Shown here one piece after another: positions 27,687-36,784 of a DNA stretch of 64,000 nucleotides; positions within the stretch are counted from its first letter, which is position 1; each line of letters starts with the position of its first letter. The DNA is taken from contig NZ_CP054038.1 of the NCBI RefSeq assembly GCF_013282805.1, forward strand, positions 3,596,001-3,660,000, read 5' to 3'. A program made the translations under genes and the position numbers. Under the pieces are notes generated by a model. It ran no database searches and was not told the DNA's origin. It saw nothing but the letters and a program-made list of their open reading frames with translations. The DNA comes from Microbacterium hominis (GTDB taxonomy: Bacteria > Actinomycetota > Actinomycetes > Actinomycetales > Microbacteriaceae).

Positions 27687-28080
27687 CGCCTGCGGCGATG
27701 TCGACGACGTCGGCGGCCGCCTCGGCGGGCGCGTCCACGCGCAGCGCCTGCACGAGCGCGAGTCCGTGCCGGGTGGTGAGCGTGAGCCGCTCGAAGTCGG
27801 GGTGGCCCGCGAGATCGATGACCACGCCGGCCCGGTGGCGGCGGACGATCACGAAGTCGTCGCCTCCGGCCGCCTTCCACGTGCCCATGGCGACCAGCCC
27901 GCGGACGTGCGTGCCGGGGCTCGGGATGCCGCGCAGCCACGTCCAGCAGTCCTCGGTGAGCTGCACCTTGGTGATCTGCGAACGCTCGATGACGACATTC
28001 CCCTTGCGGAATGCCATCGCGCGCTCCGCACCCGACAGCACCACCTCGAGGCGGGTCGAATCGAGCAGCAGGGTCACCAC
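27679..28080 (-). CDS. Hypothetical small protein
   Basis: A 133-residue protein that I do not recognise. It has no membrane segment or signal and contains beta-rich segments such as LEVVLSGAERAMAFRKGNVVIERSQITKV, reminiscent of small PH-like domains that carry a positively charged sheet. Start chosen at GTG 28080, 6 bases after a CAGACT -10-like box; GTG 28077 is possible. It overlaps the ABC permease end by 8 bases and is divergent from fbiC. Confidence 0.65.
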   Translation of the reverse strand: MVTLLLDSTRLEVVLSGAERAMAFRKGNVVIERSQITKVQLTEDCWTWLRGIPSPGTHVRGLVAMGTWKAAGGDDFVIVRRHRAGVVIDLAGHPDFERLTLTTRHGLALVQALRVDAPAEAAADVVDIAAGVS

Positions 28081-28086
28081 CCCCTC

Positions 28087-28092
28087 AGTCTG
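28087..28092 (-). promoter_or_regulatory. -10-like box of the small hypothetical gene
   Basis: CAGACT on the minus strand, 6 bases before GTG 28080. Confidence 0.35.
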
Positions 28093-28205
28093 CCAGCAAG
28101 GGCATGCCGCTTCGACCGGTTTGCTTACAGGAGCACAACGATCCCGGCACCGCCAGGGCACCCCTCCACGGCGCCCGGCCGCGCCCGCGGTGCAAGACTG
28201 GTGCA

Positions 28206-30539
28206 GTGACCCTGCTCGAGCCGTCCCCGCCCACGAGCACGCCGATCGCGCACGCGCTCGATCGCGCGGCGGGCGGCGCCCCGCTCACGGTCGATGACGC
28301 CACGGCGCTGCTCGGCGCGCGCGGGGCCGATCTCGACGCCGTGCTCGCCGTCGCGGGGTCGCTGCGGGATGCCGGGCTGGCCGCTGCCGGCCGCGCGGGC
28401 GTCATCACGTACTCCCGCAAGGCGTTCGTGCCGCTCACCACGCTGTGCCGCGACCGCTGCCACTACTGCATCTTCGTGGACACCCCCGGGCAGCTGCTCA
28501 AGAAGCGCAAGCCCGTCTTCATGTCGCCCGAGCAGGTTCTCGCCGTCGTGCGACAGGGCGCGGCGATGGGGTGCAAGGAGGCCCTCCTCACCCTCGGTGA
28601 TCGGCCCGAGGAGCGGTGGCCCGAGGCGCGCGCGTGGCTCGACGAGCACGGCTTCGCCTCGACGCTGGACTACGTGGGGCACATCGCGCGGCTCATCACC
28701 GCCGAGACCGGCATGCTCGCGCACCTGAACCCCGGGGTCATGACCGCCGACGAGCTGGTCGCGCTGCGCCCGACGGCGCCGTCGATGGGCATGATGCTCG
28801 AGACCACCTCGCGCCGACTCCACGAGGAGCCCGGCCAGGTGCACTACGGATCCCCCGACAAGGACCCGGCCCTGCGCCTCCGGGTCATCGACGATGCCGG
28901 CCGCGCGCGCGTGCCGTTCACCACCGGCATCCTCGTCGGCATCGGCGAGACCGTGCGCGACCGGGCCGAGTCGCTCGTCGCGCTGCGCGACCTGCACGCC
29001 CGGCACGGGCACGTGCAGGAGATCATCGTCCAGAACTTCCGCGCCAAGCCCCGCACCGCCATGCAGGACGCACCCGACGCCGACCTCATCGAGTACGTCG
29101 CCGCCGTGGCCGTCGCCCGACTGGTGATGGGCGCGCACATGCGCATCCAGGTGCCGCCGAACCTCTCCGCCCCGGCCGAGTTCGCCCTCCTCGTGCGCGC
29201 GGGCATCGACGACTGGGGCGGCGTCTCGCCGCTGACCGCCGACCACGTCAATCCGGAACGGCCCTGGCCGCACGTCGACGACCTCGGGGCGAAGACCGCG
29301 GACCTCGGCTACACCCTGCGCGAGCGCCTCACCGCCCACCCCGAGTTCGTGCGGGATGCCGCGACCTGGCTCGATCAGGCGATGCGGGCGCCGGTGGCGG
29401 CCCTGGCCGACCCCGCGACCGGGCTGGCCGCTGCGGGCGCGGTGGTGGGGCACCCGGCCGCGCAGCCGGACGAAGGGCCGGACACGTTCCGGCGCCGGGT
29501 CGAGCGGGCCGCCGCCGACCCGCTGAGCCTCGACGACGCCGAGTGGGCGCGCCTGCTCGCCGCGACCGGCGACGACCTCGACGCCCTCGCGGCCACGGCC
29601 GACGACGTGCGCCGGTACACGGTCGGCGAGGCGATCACCCTCGTCGTCAACCGCAACCTCACCTCGTCGGGCTTCACGCGGGGCGCCCCGACCGCGCCCG
29701 GCGCGTTCACGCTCGACGACGCGGCAGCCATCGCCGTCGACGCCGCCGCGCTCGGCGCGACGGAGGTCTGCGTGCAGGGGCTCCTTCCGGCCGAGGTCGA
29801 GGCGGAGGCCTACCTCGACATCGCGCGGGCGATCAAAGACGCGGTGCCCGGCATCCACCTCCACGCCTACCGCCCGCAGGACGTGCGCGACCTCGCCGAC
29901 CGCGGCGGGCTCGGACTCGACGGGGCCCTCGCGGCGATGCGCGCCGTGGGCGTGGACACCGTGCCCGGCACCGGCGTCAAGGTGCTGAGCGAGCGCGTGC
30001 GGGCGCTCGTCGCACCCGGCGACCTGGAGATCGATGGGTGGGTCGAGGGCATCACGGCCGCGCACCGCGCCGGTTTCCGCTCGACGAGCGTGCTGTTCTA
30101 CGGCCACGTCGAGACCGCGGCCGAGCGTATCGCGCACCTGCGCGCACTGCGCGCGATCCAGCACGAGACGCGCGGCTTCACCGAGTTCGTGCCGATCCCG
30201 CTGCCCGGCCCCGCCGGCGGGGTGCCGCTCGTGCCCGGCCGCGCCGCGATCGACGAGCACCGCGCCATGGTGGCCGTCTCGCGGCTGATGCTGTCGGGCA
30301 GCATCCCGCACATCCAGATCCCGTGGACCCGGGTCGGCCGCGACACCGGAGCGGTGCTGCTGCGATCGGGCGGCGACGACCTCGGCGGCACTCTGCTCGA
30401 CGGGCGGGTCAAGCCCGAGGCGGGCATCGAGCACGGTCTCGAACTGCCGGTGGCGGATGCCGCCGCGATCGCTGCCCGCATGTTCCGCCCGTTCCGGGTG
30501 CGCACGACCACGTACGGCGACGCGGGGGCACGGCCATGA
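28206..30539 (+). CDS. fbiC: FO synthase FbiC (CofG-CofH fusion) with degenerate CofH half
   Basis: A 777-residue two-domain protein of coenzyme F420 biosynthesis that should make the deazaflavin FO from tyrosine and a ribityl-diaminopyrimidine. The N-terminal CofG half has the radical-SAM motif CRDRCHYC (Cys81, 85, 88). The C-terminal CofH half aligns from memory with mycobacterial FbiC (GATEVCVQG, FRSTSVLFYGHVE, GFTEFVP, NDLGGTL-like DDLGGTL), but where CofH has C-x3-C-x2-C just after VVNRN, this protein has LTSSGFTRGA (residues about 485-495) with no cysteine and about eight residues fewer. Start is GTG 28206; the longer frame upstream is rejected. First gene of a four-gene operon with ATGA/GTGA overlaps. 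Confidence 0.9.
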   Translation: MTLLEPSPPTSTPIAHALDRAAGGAPLTVDDATALLGARGADLDAVLAVAGSLRDAGLAAAGRAGVITYSRKAFVPLTTLCRDRCHYCIFVDTPGQLLKKRKPVFMSPEQVLAVVRQGAAMGCKEALLTLGDRPEERWPEARAWLDEHGFASTLDYVGHIARLITAETGMLAHLNPGVMTADELVALRPTAPSMGMMLETTSRRLHEEPGQVHYGSPDKDPALRLRVIDDAGRARVPFTTGILVGIGETVRDRAESLVALRDLHARHGHVQEIIVQNFRAKPRTAMQDAPDADLIEYVAAVAVARLVMGAHMRIQVPPNLSAPAEFALLVRAGIDDWGGVSPLTADHVNPERPWPHVDDLGAKTADLGYTLRERLTAHPEFVRDAATWLDQAMRAPVAALADPATGLAAAGAVVGHPAAQPDEGPDTFRRRVERAAADPLSLDDAEWARLLAATGDDLDALAATADDVRRYTVGEAITLVVNRNLTSSGFTRGAPTAPGAFTLDDAAAIAVDAAALGATEVCVQGLLPAEVEAEAYLDIARAIKDAVPGIHLHAYRPQDVRDLADRGGLGLDGALAAMRAVGVDTVPGTGVKVLSERVRALVAPGDLEIDGWVEGITAAHRAGFRSTSVLFYGHVETAAERIAHLRALRAIQHETRGFTEFVPIPLPGPAGGVPLVPGRAAIDEHRAMVAVSRLMLSGSIPHIQIPWTRVGRDTGAVLLRSGGDDLGGTLLDGRVKPEAGIEHGLELPVADAAAIAARMFRPFRVRTTTYGDAGARP

Positions 30540-32008
30540 CCGAGCCGGTGGAGGTCGCCGTCGTCGGGGCCGGGTTCGCCGGACTCGGCATGGCGATCGC
30601 CCTGCGCCGCGCCGGTATCGACGACTTCGTGGTGCTCGAGCGGGCCGGATCGGTCGGCGGCACGTGGCGCGACAACACGTATCCGGGGGTGGCGTGCGAC
30701 GTGCCGGCCCACCTCTACGGGTTCGCGAGCCACCCGAACCCGGACTGGTCGGGGCTGTACGCGCGCGGCGACGAGATCCGCCGCTACCTCCTCGGGGTCG
30801 CCGACGCGGAGGATCTCGGCGTCCGGCTGCGACTGCGCACGGCGCTCCTGTCGGCGCGCTGGGATGCCGACCGCGACCTGTGGCGCCTCTCCACCTCGCG
30901 CGGCGAGGTGACGGCCCGCTCGCTCGTGCTCGCCTGCGGCCGGCTCACCGAGCCGAGGATCCCCGAGATCGACGGGCTCGAGACATTCCCCGGCCCGCTG
31001 TTCCACTCCTCGCGCTGGGACCACTCGGTCGACCTGACCGACGCCCAGGTCGGCATCGTCGGCACCGGGGCGAGCGCCGTGCAGCTCGTTCCGACGCTCG
31101 TGCGGCAGGGGGCGCGCGTCACGGTGTTCCAGCGCACGCCGGCCTGGATCGTCCCCCGCGGCGCCCACCCCTACACCGAGGCCGAGCGCACACGGCTGGC
31201 GACGCACCCCGGCGAGCTCGCGCGCCTGCGGGCCGCCCTCTACGCCGAGGGCGAGGCGCGGTTCGCGTCGCGATCGGGGGATGCCGCGGCGGCGCGCGCC
31301 GCGCAGGAGAGCGCGCTCGCGCACCTCGCGGCGCAGGTCGCCGACCCGGCGCTTCGCGCGGCGCTCACCCCCGACTACGCGTTCGGGTGCAAGCGCGTGC
31401 TGCTCTCCGACGACTTCTATCCGGCGGTGGCCTCGCCGGCGGTCACGCTCGTGACCGCGGGCCTTGCCTCGGTGGAGGGCGCGACGCTGATCGCCGACGA
31501 CGGCACCCGTCACGACGCCGACGCACTCGTGCTCGCCACCGGCTTCGCGACCACGCAGCAGCCGTACGCCGACCTCGTCACCGGCGAAGACGGCACCCTC
31601 GCCGACCACTGGTCGGGCGGCATGACCTCGTTCGGCTCCACGGTGGTCGCAGGCTTCCCCAACATGTACGTGCTCGACGGCCCGAACGCCGCGCTCGGGC
31701 ACTCCTCGTCGGTGCTCATGATCGAGGAGCAGGCCGCCTACGCGGTGCGGTGCCTCGTGCGCGCGCGGCGCGGCGTGCTGCGGGTCGAGCCGGCGGCCGA
31801 AGCGGCCTACACCGAGGAGATCGCGGCGGCCGCGGCATCCACCCCCTGGATGACCGGCGGCTGCCGCAACTGGTACGTCGACGAGCGGTCGGGGCGGCTG
31901 ACGCTGCTGTGGCCGGGCACCGTCGACGCGTTCCGGGCGCGACTGGCGCGCGCGGACGGTTCGGAGTTCGCGTCCGCCCGGGCGGACGTGCAGAGAGGAG
32001 ATGCGTGA
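30536..32008 (+). CDS. Flavin-containing / Baeyer-Villiger-type monooxygenase
   Basis: A 490-residue FAD/NADPH enzyme. It begins with the FAD-binding GAGFAGLG (about residues 11-18), has GGTWRDNTYPGVACDVPAHLY typical of the class, the Baeyer-Villiger fingerprint F-x-G-x3-H-x3-W-D (FPGPLFHSSRWD) near 155, and the NADPH-binding GTGASAVQ. It would insert oxygen into a ketone or oxidise a nitrogen or sulfur. Its ATG overlaps the fbiC stop and its stop overlaps fgd, so it is co-translated with F420 genes although BVMOs use FAD rather than F420. Confidence 0.88.
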   Translation: MTEPVEVAVVGAGFAGLGMAIALRRAGIDDFVVLERAGSVGGTWRDNTYPGVACDVPAHLYGFASHPNPDWSGLYARGDEIRRYLLGVADAEDLGVRLRLRTALLSARWDADRDLWRLSTSRGEVTARSLVLACGRLTEPRIPEIDGLETFPGPLFHSSRWDHSVDLTDAQVGIVGTGASAVQLVPTLVRQGARVTVFQRTPAWIVPRGAHPYTEAERTRLATHPGELARLRAALYAEGEARFASRSGDAAAARAAQESALAHLAAQVADPALRAALTPDYAFGCKRVLLSDDFYPAVASPAVTLVTAGLASVEGATLIADDGTRHDADALVLATGFATTQQPYADLVTGEDGTLADHWSGGMTSFGSTVVAGFPNMYVLDGPNAALGHSSSVLMIEEQAAYAVRCLVRARRGVLRVEPAAEAAYTEEIAAAAASTPWMTGGCRNWYVDERSGRLTLLWPGTVDAFRARLARADGSEFASARADVQRGDA

Positions 32009-33018
32009 TGATTCCCATCCGGTTCGGCTACAAGGCCTCCGCCGAGCAGTTCGGCCCCGGCGAGCTGCTGGACTACGCGGTGCTCGCGGAGGAGGTCGGG
32101 TTCGACTCGGTGTTCATCTCCGACCACCTGCAGCCCTGGCTGCACGAGGGCGGGCATGCCCCGGCATCCATCCCCTGGCTCGGCGCGCTCGGGGCGCGCA
32201 CCTCGAAGGTGCTGATCGGAACATCGGTGCTGACCCCGACCTTCCGGTACAACCCCACCGTCGTCGCACAGGACTTCGCGACCCTCGGCGTGCTCTACCC
32301 GGGGCGGGTGATCCTGGGCGTCGGCACCGGCGAGGCGCTCAACGAGGCGAACCTCGGCATCACGTGGCCCGAGCCGCCGGAGCGGTTCCAGCGGCTGAAG
32401 GAGGCGATCGGCCTCATCCGGCGCCTGTGGTCGGAAGACAGGGTGAACTTCGACGGCACGTATTACCACGCGAAGAACATCACGATCTACGACAAGCTCG
32501 ACCAGCCGGTGCCGATCTACATCGGCGCCGCCGGCCCGGCCGCGACGCGCCTCGCGGGCCGGATCGCCGACGGCTTCATCACCACCTCGGGCAAGAAGCG
32601 CGAGCTCTACACCGACACGCTGCTGCCGGCGCTCGAGGAGGGCCTGTCGAAGGAGGGCCGCGCACCGGGATCGATCGACACCCTCATGGAGATCAAGGTC
32701 TCGCTCGACGAGACGCTCGAGGCCGCGCAGGAGAAGACGCGGTTCTGGGCTCCGCTGGCGCTCACGCCCGAGGAGAAGATGGGCATCGACGACCCGATCG
32801 AGATGCAGCGGCTCGGCGAGGAACTGCCGATCGAGCGCGCGGCGTCGCGGTTCATCGTCTCGGACGACCCCGACGAGCACGTCGAACGGATCGCCTGGTA
32901 CGTGTCGCTGGGCTTCCGGCACCTGGTCTTCCACGACCCCGGCCACGACCAGGAGGCGTTCCTGCGCCGCTACGGCACCGAGATCCTGCCGCGACTGCGC
33001 GCGCGGTTCGGAGCGTGA
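32008..33018 (+). CDS. fgd: F420-dependent glucose-6-phosphate dehydrogenase
   Basis: A 336-residue luciferase-like (LLM) protein, the same length as mycobacterial Fgd1, and alignable by eye over its whole length (GYKASAEQF, SVLTPTFRYNP, GVGTGEALNE, RFWAPLALT, HLVFHDPGHDQ). The F420-binding Asp39, His40 and Trp44 and catalytic Glu109 fall at the same positions as in Fgd1. It reduces F420 with glucose 6-phosphate. The start ATG shares one base with the previous stop. Its presence implies that the cell makes or expects F420. Confidence 0.93.
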   Translation: MIPIRFGYKASAEQFGPGELLDYAVLAEEVGFDSVFISDHLQPWLHEGGHAPASIPWLGALGARTSKVLIGTSVLTPTFRYNPTVVAQDFATLGVLYPGRVILGVGTGEALNEANLGITWPEPPERFQRLKEAIGLIRRLWSEDRVNFDGTYYHAKNITIYDKLDQPVPIYIGAAGPAATRLAGRIADGFITTSGKKRELYTDTLLPALEEGLSKEGRAPGSIDTLMEIKVSLDETLEAAQEKTRFWAPLALTPEEKMGIDDPIEMQRLGEELPIERAASRFIVSDDPDEHVERIAWYVSLGFRHLVFHDPGHDQEAFLRRYGTEILPRLRARFGA

Positions 33019-33704
33019 CGGCGAGCCCGGCCGCCGCGGGCTGGGCGGTCGTCGTGCCGGTCAAGGATCCGGCCCGGGGGAAGTCCCGCCTGTCCGTCGA
33101 CGGGGTGGACCGCGCGACGCTGGCACGGGCGATCGCGCTCGACACCGTCGCGGCGGTGGCGGTGTGCGACGAGGTCGCGCGGGTGATCGTGGTCACCGAC
33201 GACGCCGCCCTGCCCGCGCACGCGGGCGACATCCCCGGCGTGCGGTGGGTCGATGAGACGTTCGCCCGCGAGCGCGCCGCGGCCGATGCCGTCGCCGGAC
33301 GCCCCGGGGCGGGCATCGCCCCGGCGGGGCTCGACGGAGCGATCGCCCTCGGGATCGCGACAGCCGGTGAGGGGATGCCGCGCGCCGCGCTGCTCGGCGA
33401 CCTGCCCGCCCTGCGCGCCGACGATCTGGGTGCGGCGCTGCGGGCCGCGGCATCCCGCGATCGGGCCGTCGTCGCCGACGGCGAGGGCACGGGCTCGACC
33501 CTGGTGACGGCCGCGCCGGGCGTGGCGTGGCGCTCGTCGTTCGGCGACGGATCGTTCGCCCGCCACGTGGCACTCGGGTGCACGGCGCTGGCCGTGGAAC
33601 CCGACTCGACGCTGCGGCGCGACGTCGACACGGCGGCCCAGCTGCGCGCAGCCCTCGCGCTCGGCGTCGGCCCCCGCACCGCGGCCCTGCTCGCGCGGCC
33701 GTAG
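33015..33704 (+). CDS. fbiD: Phospho(enol)pyruvate/phospholactate guanylyltransferase FbiD/CofC
   Basis: A 229-residue nucleotidyltransferase. VVVPVKDPARGKSRL is the GTP-binding N-terminus of CofC, ALLGDLPALR the middle motif, and RRDVDTAAQL the C-terminal one. It makes the guanylylated phospholactate or phosphoenolpyruvate donor used by FbiA in F420 assembly. GTG start overlapping the fgd stop (GTGA). It ends the plus-strand F420 operon, which converges on a minus-strand unit holding fbiA. Confidence 0.9.
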   Translation: MTASPAAAGWAVVVPVKDPARGKSRLSVDGVDRATLARAIALDTVAAVAVCDEVARVIVVTDDAALPAHAGDIPGVRWVDETFARERAAADAVAGRPGAGIAPAGLDGAIALGIATAGEGMPRAALLGDLPALRADDLGAALRAAASRDRAVVADGEGTGSTLVTAAPGVAWRSSFGDGSFARHVALGCTALAVEPDSTLRRDVDTAAQLRAALALGVGPRTAALLARP

Positions 33705-33738
33705 CCCGACGGGCGGGGTGGGCGCCGGACCCCCCGGC

Positions 33739-34482
33739 TCAGGAGACCAGCAGGTAGACCGCGCCGACGACCGTGAAGACGATCACCAGCTTCTCGAACA
33801 CCGACTGGTCCAGGCGCGAGGCCAGCCACCGACCGGCGAAGGCGCCGATCACCACGAGCGGCACCAGCACGGCATCCACGAGCAGTCCCGGCGCGGTGAT
33901 GATGCCGATCCCGACCGAGAACGGCACCTTGAAGATGTTCACGATCGCGAAGAACCACGCCGCGGTGCCGAGGAACTCCTTCACCGGGAACCGCGCCGCC
34001 AGGAAGTACATCGACATGACCGGCCCGGCCGCATTGGCGACCATCGTGGTGAAGCCGCCGAGCGTGCCGTAGGTCGCCGAGGCCACACGGTGCGAGCCCT
34101 CGCCGCCCGCCGTCGCACCCAGCCGCCGCCGCACGAGCGTGATCGCGATCACCGCGAGCAGGATCACCCCGATGACGCGCTTGACCCACACATCGTCGGC
34201 GAACGCGAGGAACACGACGCCGAGCAGCACTCCGACGACCACGGCCGGCATGAGCCGCAGCAGCGCCCGCCAGTTCGCGTGGCGGCGGTACATCGTGACC
34301 GCGAAGATGTCGGCCACGATCAGCAGCAGCAGGAGCGTGCCGGTGGACTGTCGCGCCGGCAGCACCGCCGCGAAGATCGCGACCGCGACGGTTCCGGCGC
34401 CGGGCACCGCGGTCTTCGACAGTCCGACGATCAGCGACGCCGCGCCCAGGGCAACCCACGCCCACCAGGTGAGATCGGGCAC
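33739..34482 (-). CDS. TSUP (TauE/SafE) family transporter
   Basis: A 247-residue membrane protein with about eight hydrophobic segments, beginning WWAWVALGAASLIVGLSKTAVPGAG and containing the repeat GGFTTMVANAAGPVMSMYFLA, both typical of TSUP sulfite/organosulfonate permeases. It starts one base after the fbiA stop (GTG). Its position beside F420 genes has no obvious explanation; family members move sulfur-containing or organic anions. Confidence 0.88.
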   Translation of the reverse strand: MPDLTWWAWVALGAASLIVGLSKTAVPGAGTVAVAIFAAVLPARQSTGTLLLLLIVADIFAVTMYRRHANWRALLRLMPAVVVGVLLGVVFLAFADDVWVKRVIGVILLAVIAITLVRRRLGATAGGEGSHRVASATYGTLGGFTTMVANAAGPVMSMYFLAARFPVKEFLGTAAWFFAIVNIFKVPFSVGIGIITAPGLLVDAVLVPLVVIGAFAGRWLASRLDQSVFEKLVIVFTVVGAVYLLVS

Positions 34483-34483
34483 G

Positions 34484-35470
34484 TCACACGCCGCCGGTGC
34501 GCAGCGCGGCTTCGGCGAGGGCGGCCGAGGTGGCGGCGTCGGTCATCCACAGCGGAACGACGGGAGAGTGGATGCCGCGCCCGGCCACCTCGTCGGCGGC
34601 AGCCGCGTCTTCCTCGGCGAGCAGCCACGCGTCGAGGAGTCCGCCCGAGGATCGGGCCCCGTAGTGGGCCGCGACTGCCGCGGCGGAGGTCTCCACGCCG
34701 ATGGCGGTGAGGCACACGTCGGCCATGCCGCGCACGACCTCTCCGCCGATGATCGGCGAGACGCCGACGACGCGCGCCGGTGCGGCGGCGAGGGCCGCGC
34801 GCATTCCAGGCACGGCCAGGATCGGCCCGATCGACACCACCGGGTTCGACGGCGCGACGAGCACGACGTCGGCCGCGGCGATCGCCTCGGTCACCCCGGG
34901 CGCCGCAGCAGCCGCCTCGATGCCCGGGTTCTCGAAACGGGCGGGGGCGAGGGTCGCCCGGTGGCGCGTCCACCACTCCTGGAAGTGCATGTCCGATCCG
35001 TCGGCGAAGACCACCCGCGTGTCGACCTCGGCGTCGGTCATCGGCAGCAGCCGGGCGCCGAGCGGCCACCGCTCGGCCATGCGGGCGAGCACCGCGGTGG
35101 GCGTGAGCCCGTCGCGCAGCCATCCGGTGCGCGCGAGGTGGGTGCCGAGATCGAGGTCGCCGAGCGTGAACCAGGGCCAGCCGGCTCCCCACGCCTGCAG
35201 CTCGGCGTTGACGCGCTCGGTGTCACCGGCGCGTCCCCACCCGCGGACGGTGTCGTTCACGCCGGCCAGCGCGTAGGTGATCGAGTCGACGTCGGGCTGC
35301 AGGCGCACGCCCGAGAGCCACAGGTCGTCGCCGGTGTTGACGACGACCGTGAGGGATGCCGCGGTGTCGGCGACGCCGCGATCGCGCAGCGCGGACCGCA
35401 CGCCGAGCACGAACCGCGATCCGCCGACGCCTCCGGCGAGCACGACCACGCGCGGTGCGCGCGAGGTCAC
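34484..35470 (-). CDS. fbiA: 2-phospho-L-lactate / phosphoenolpyruvate transferase FbiA (CofD)
   Basis: A 328-residue protein that joins FO with the phospho-acid moiety. It shows VVVLAGGVGGSRFVLGV at the N-terminus, VVNTGDDLWLSG, and the CofD motif VAPSNPVVSIGPILAVPG. The GTG start overlaps the hemD stop. fbiB (CofE, glutamate ligase) is not in the window, so F420 tail elongation must be encoded elsewhere if it exists. Confidence 0.92.
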   Translation of the reverse strand: MTSRAPRVVVLAGGVGGSRFVLGVRSALRDRGVADTAASLTVVVNTGDDLWLSGVRLQPDVDSITYALAGVNDTVRGWGRAGDTERVNAELQAWGAGWPWFTLGDLDLGTHLARTGWLRDGLTPTAVLARMAERWPLGARLLPMTDAEVDTRVVFADGSDMHFQEWWTRHRATLAPARFENPGIEAAAAAPGVTEAIAAADVVLVAPSNPVVSIGPILAVPGMRAALAAAPARVVGVSPIIGGEVVRGMADVCLTAIGVETSAAAVAAHYGARSSGGLLDAWLLAEEDAAAADEVAGRGIHSPVVPLWMTDAATSAALAEAALRTGGV

Positions 35471-36306
35471 GAGTTCTCGTACCCGGGGAGCGGCAGCACG
35501 CCCGTGCGGGGCGTGAATTCGTCGGCGGCGTACGGCAGCGGGAACGACCCGAGCGCATCGATGAGCGAGTCCACCGTCTGGGTCTGCGCGACGACGTCGA
35601 CCTCGAGCCCCGCGTGCCGGGCATCGGCGGCCGTGCGCGGGCCGATCGCGGCGATGAGGGTCGAATCGGGGATGTCGGGGAACTGCGCGACCACCTGCTC
35701 GGCGACCGAGCCGCTCGTCACGAGGATCGCGTTGACCCGGCCCGATCGCACGTCGGCGGCGACCTTGTCGGACACCGGCACGCCGATCGTGCGGTAGGCG
35801 ACGACGCTGCGCACCCGATGGCCGGCGCCGATGAGCGTCTCGGTGAGCACGGGCTTGGCGATCTCGCTGCGCAACGTGAGGATCTCGCGCGGCTCGGGCT
35901 CACGGGCGATGAGGTCGGCGGCGAGGCCCACCGCGGAGTTGTCGTCGGCGGGCACGAGATCGACCCGGTAGCCGACCGCCTGCAGCGCGGCGGCGGTGGT
36001 CTCGCCGACGGCGGCGACCCGGGTGTGCGCGGGGATCTTCGCGCGGTACGCGTAGAGCACGTCCACGGTCGTGGCGCTGGTCATCGTGAGCCAGTCGAAG
36101 GCGCCGGCCGACAGATCGACGAGCGCCTGCTCGAGGGTCTCCTGGTCGGTCGACGGGGCGAAGTTGATGAGCGGCGCGACCACGGGACTGGCACCTTTGC
36201 GTCGGAGCGTCGCCGCGACGCCGTCGCCCCACGGCCCGCCGCGGGGCACGAGGACGCGCCAGCCGGCGAGGGGCTTCTCAGACGATGCGTGTGGGGCGTG
36301 GTTCAT
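35467..36306 (-). CDS. hemD: Uroporphyrinogen-III synthase
   Basis: A 279-residue HemD-like protein in two Rossmann-like lobes: GWRVLVPRGG at the start, LTMTSATTVDVL (substrate-side loop), VAAVGETTAAAL and ILVTSGSVAEQV, AAIGPRTAADA, the usual order. It cyclises hydroxymethylbilane in haem synthesis. It heads the hemD-fbiA-TSUP unit. A minus-strand TATGCT at 36417-36422 may be its -10, giving a leader of about 100 bases. Confidence 0.88.
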   Translation of the reverse strand: MNHAPHASSEKPLAGWRVLVPRGGPWGDGVAATLRRKGASPVVAPLINFAPSTDQETLEQALVDLSAGAFDWLTMTSATTVDVLYAYRAKIPAHTRVAAVGETTAAALQAVGYRVDLVPADDNSAVGLAADLIAREPEPREILTLRSEIAKPVLTETLIGAGHRVRSVVAYRTIGVPVSDKVAADVRSGRVNAILVTSGSVAEQVVAQFPDIPDSTLIAAIGPRTAADARHAGLEVDVVAQTQTVDSLIDALGSFPLPYAADEFTPRTGVLPLPGYENS

Positions 36307-36416
36307 CAGCAGGGCTCTCAGGCGCGGATTCGGCCGCCCCGACGTTCGAGCAGCCGATACGTGATTCTCGGGTCACGCGATCGGCAGCGTCCGCACCATT
36401 GCACTGCCTGGAACCG

Positions 36417-36422
36417 AGCATA
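36417..36422 (-). promoter_or_regulatory. Possible -10 of hemD
   Basis: TATGCT on the minus strand, about 110 bases upstream of the hemD ATG, in the 193-base gene-free stretch. The rest of that stretch (36307-36499) shows nothing else I recognise. Confidence 0.35.
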
Positions 36423-36499
36423 CCCCCGCTGACAGGTCGCTGTGAGCGCGGCGTGTCCATTGCGCGGCTTTCGCTCGCTCCGCCAGGGATCCGACCCGC

Positions 36500-36784
36500 T
36501 CAGCGCGAGTAGAGGCGCACCAGTCCCCACACGGCCGCGCCGACGGCGGCGGCTCCGACGACGACGGCCACGGCCGCCGCGGCGGGATTGCGCTGCGAGA
36601 ACGCGCGGGCTTTCACGATGCCACGGTCGACCGCGTTCCCGACGCGCCGGGGCACGTTCGCCTTCGTCTCGATCGCCGCGAGCGCCGCCTTCAACTCGGC
36701 GCGCGCCTTCTCGACCGGATCGCCGATGCCGAGGGGCACCGCGGTGCGGGGAACGGGCACGTTCGTGGGCGCGTCAGAGCTCAT
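36500..36784 (-). CDS. Small membrane protein, DUF3618-like
   Basis: A 94-residue protein with an amphipathic helix (DPVEKARAELKAALAAIE), a basic middle and one C-terminal membrane segment (PAAAAVAVVVGAAAVGAAVWGLV). This architecture fits DUF3618-type proteins found next to holin-X/DUF1469 and YtxH genes in actinobacteria. Its ATG lies within the preceding gene (11-base overlap). Function unknown, probably envelope stress. Confidence 0.75.
   Translation of the reverse strand: MSSDAPTNVPVPRTAVPLGIGDPVEKARAELKAALAAIETKANVPRRVGNAVDRGIVKARAFSQRNPAAAAVAVVVGAAAVGAAVWGLVRLYSR

Noticed and set aside
29640..29710. Frameshift hiding the CofH cysteines in fbiC
   Set aside because: None of the three forward frames has TGC/TGT codons in the right arrangement, and the flanking protein sequence stays in frame on both sides.
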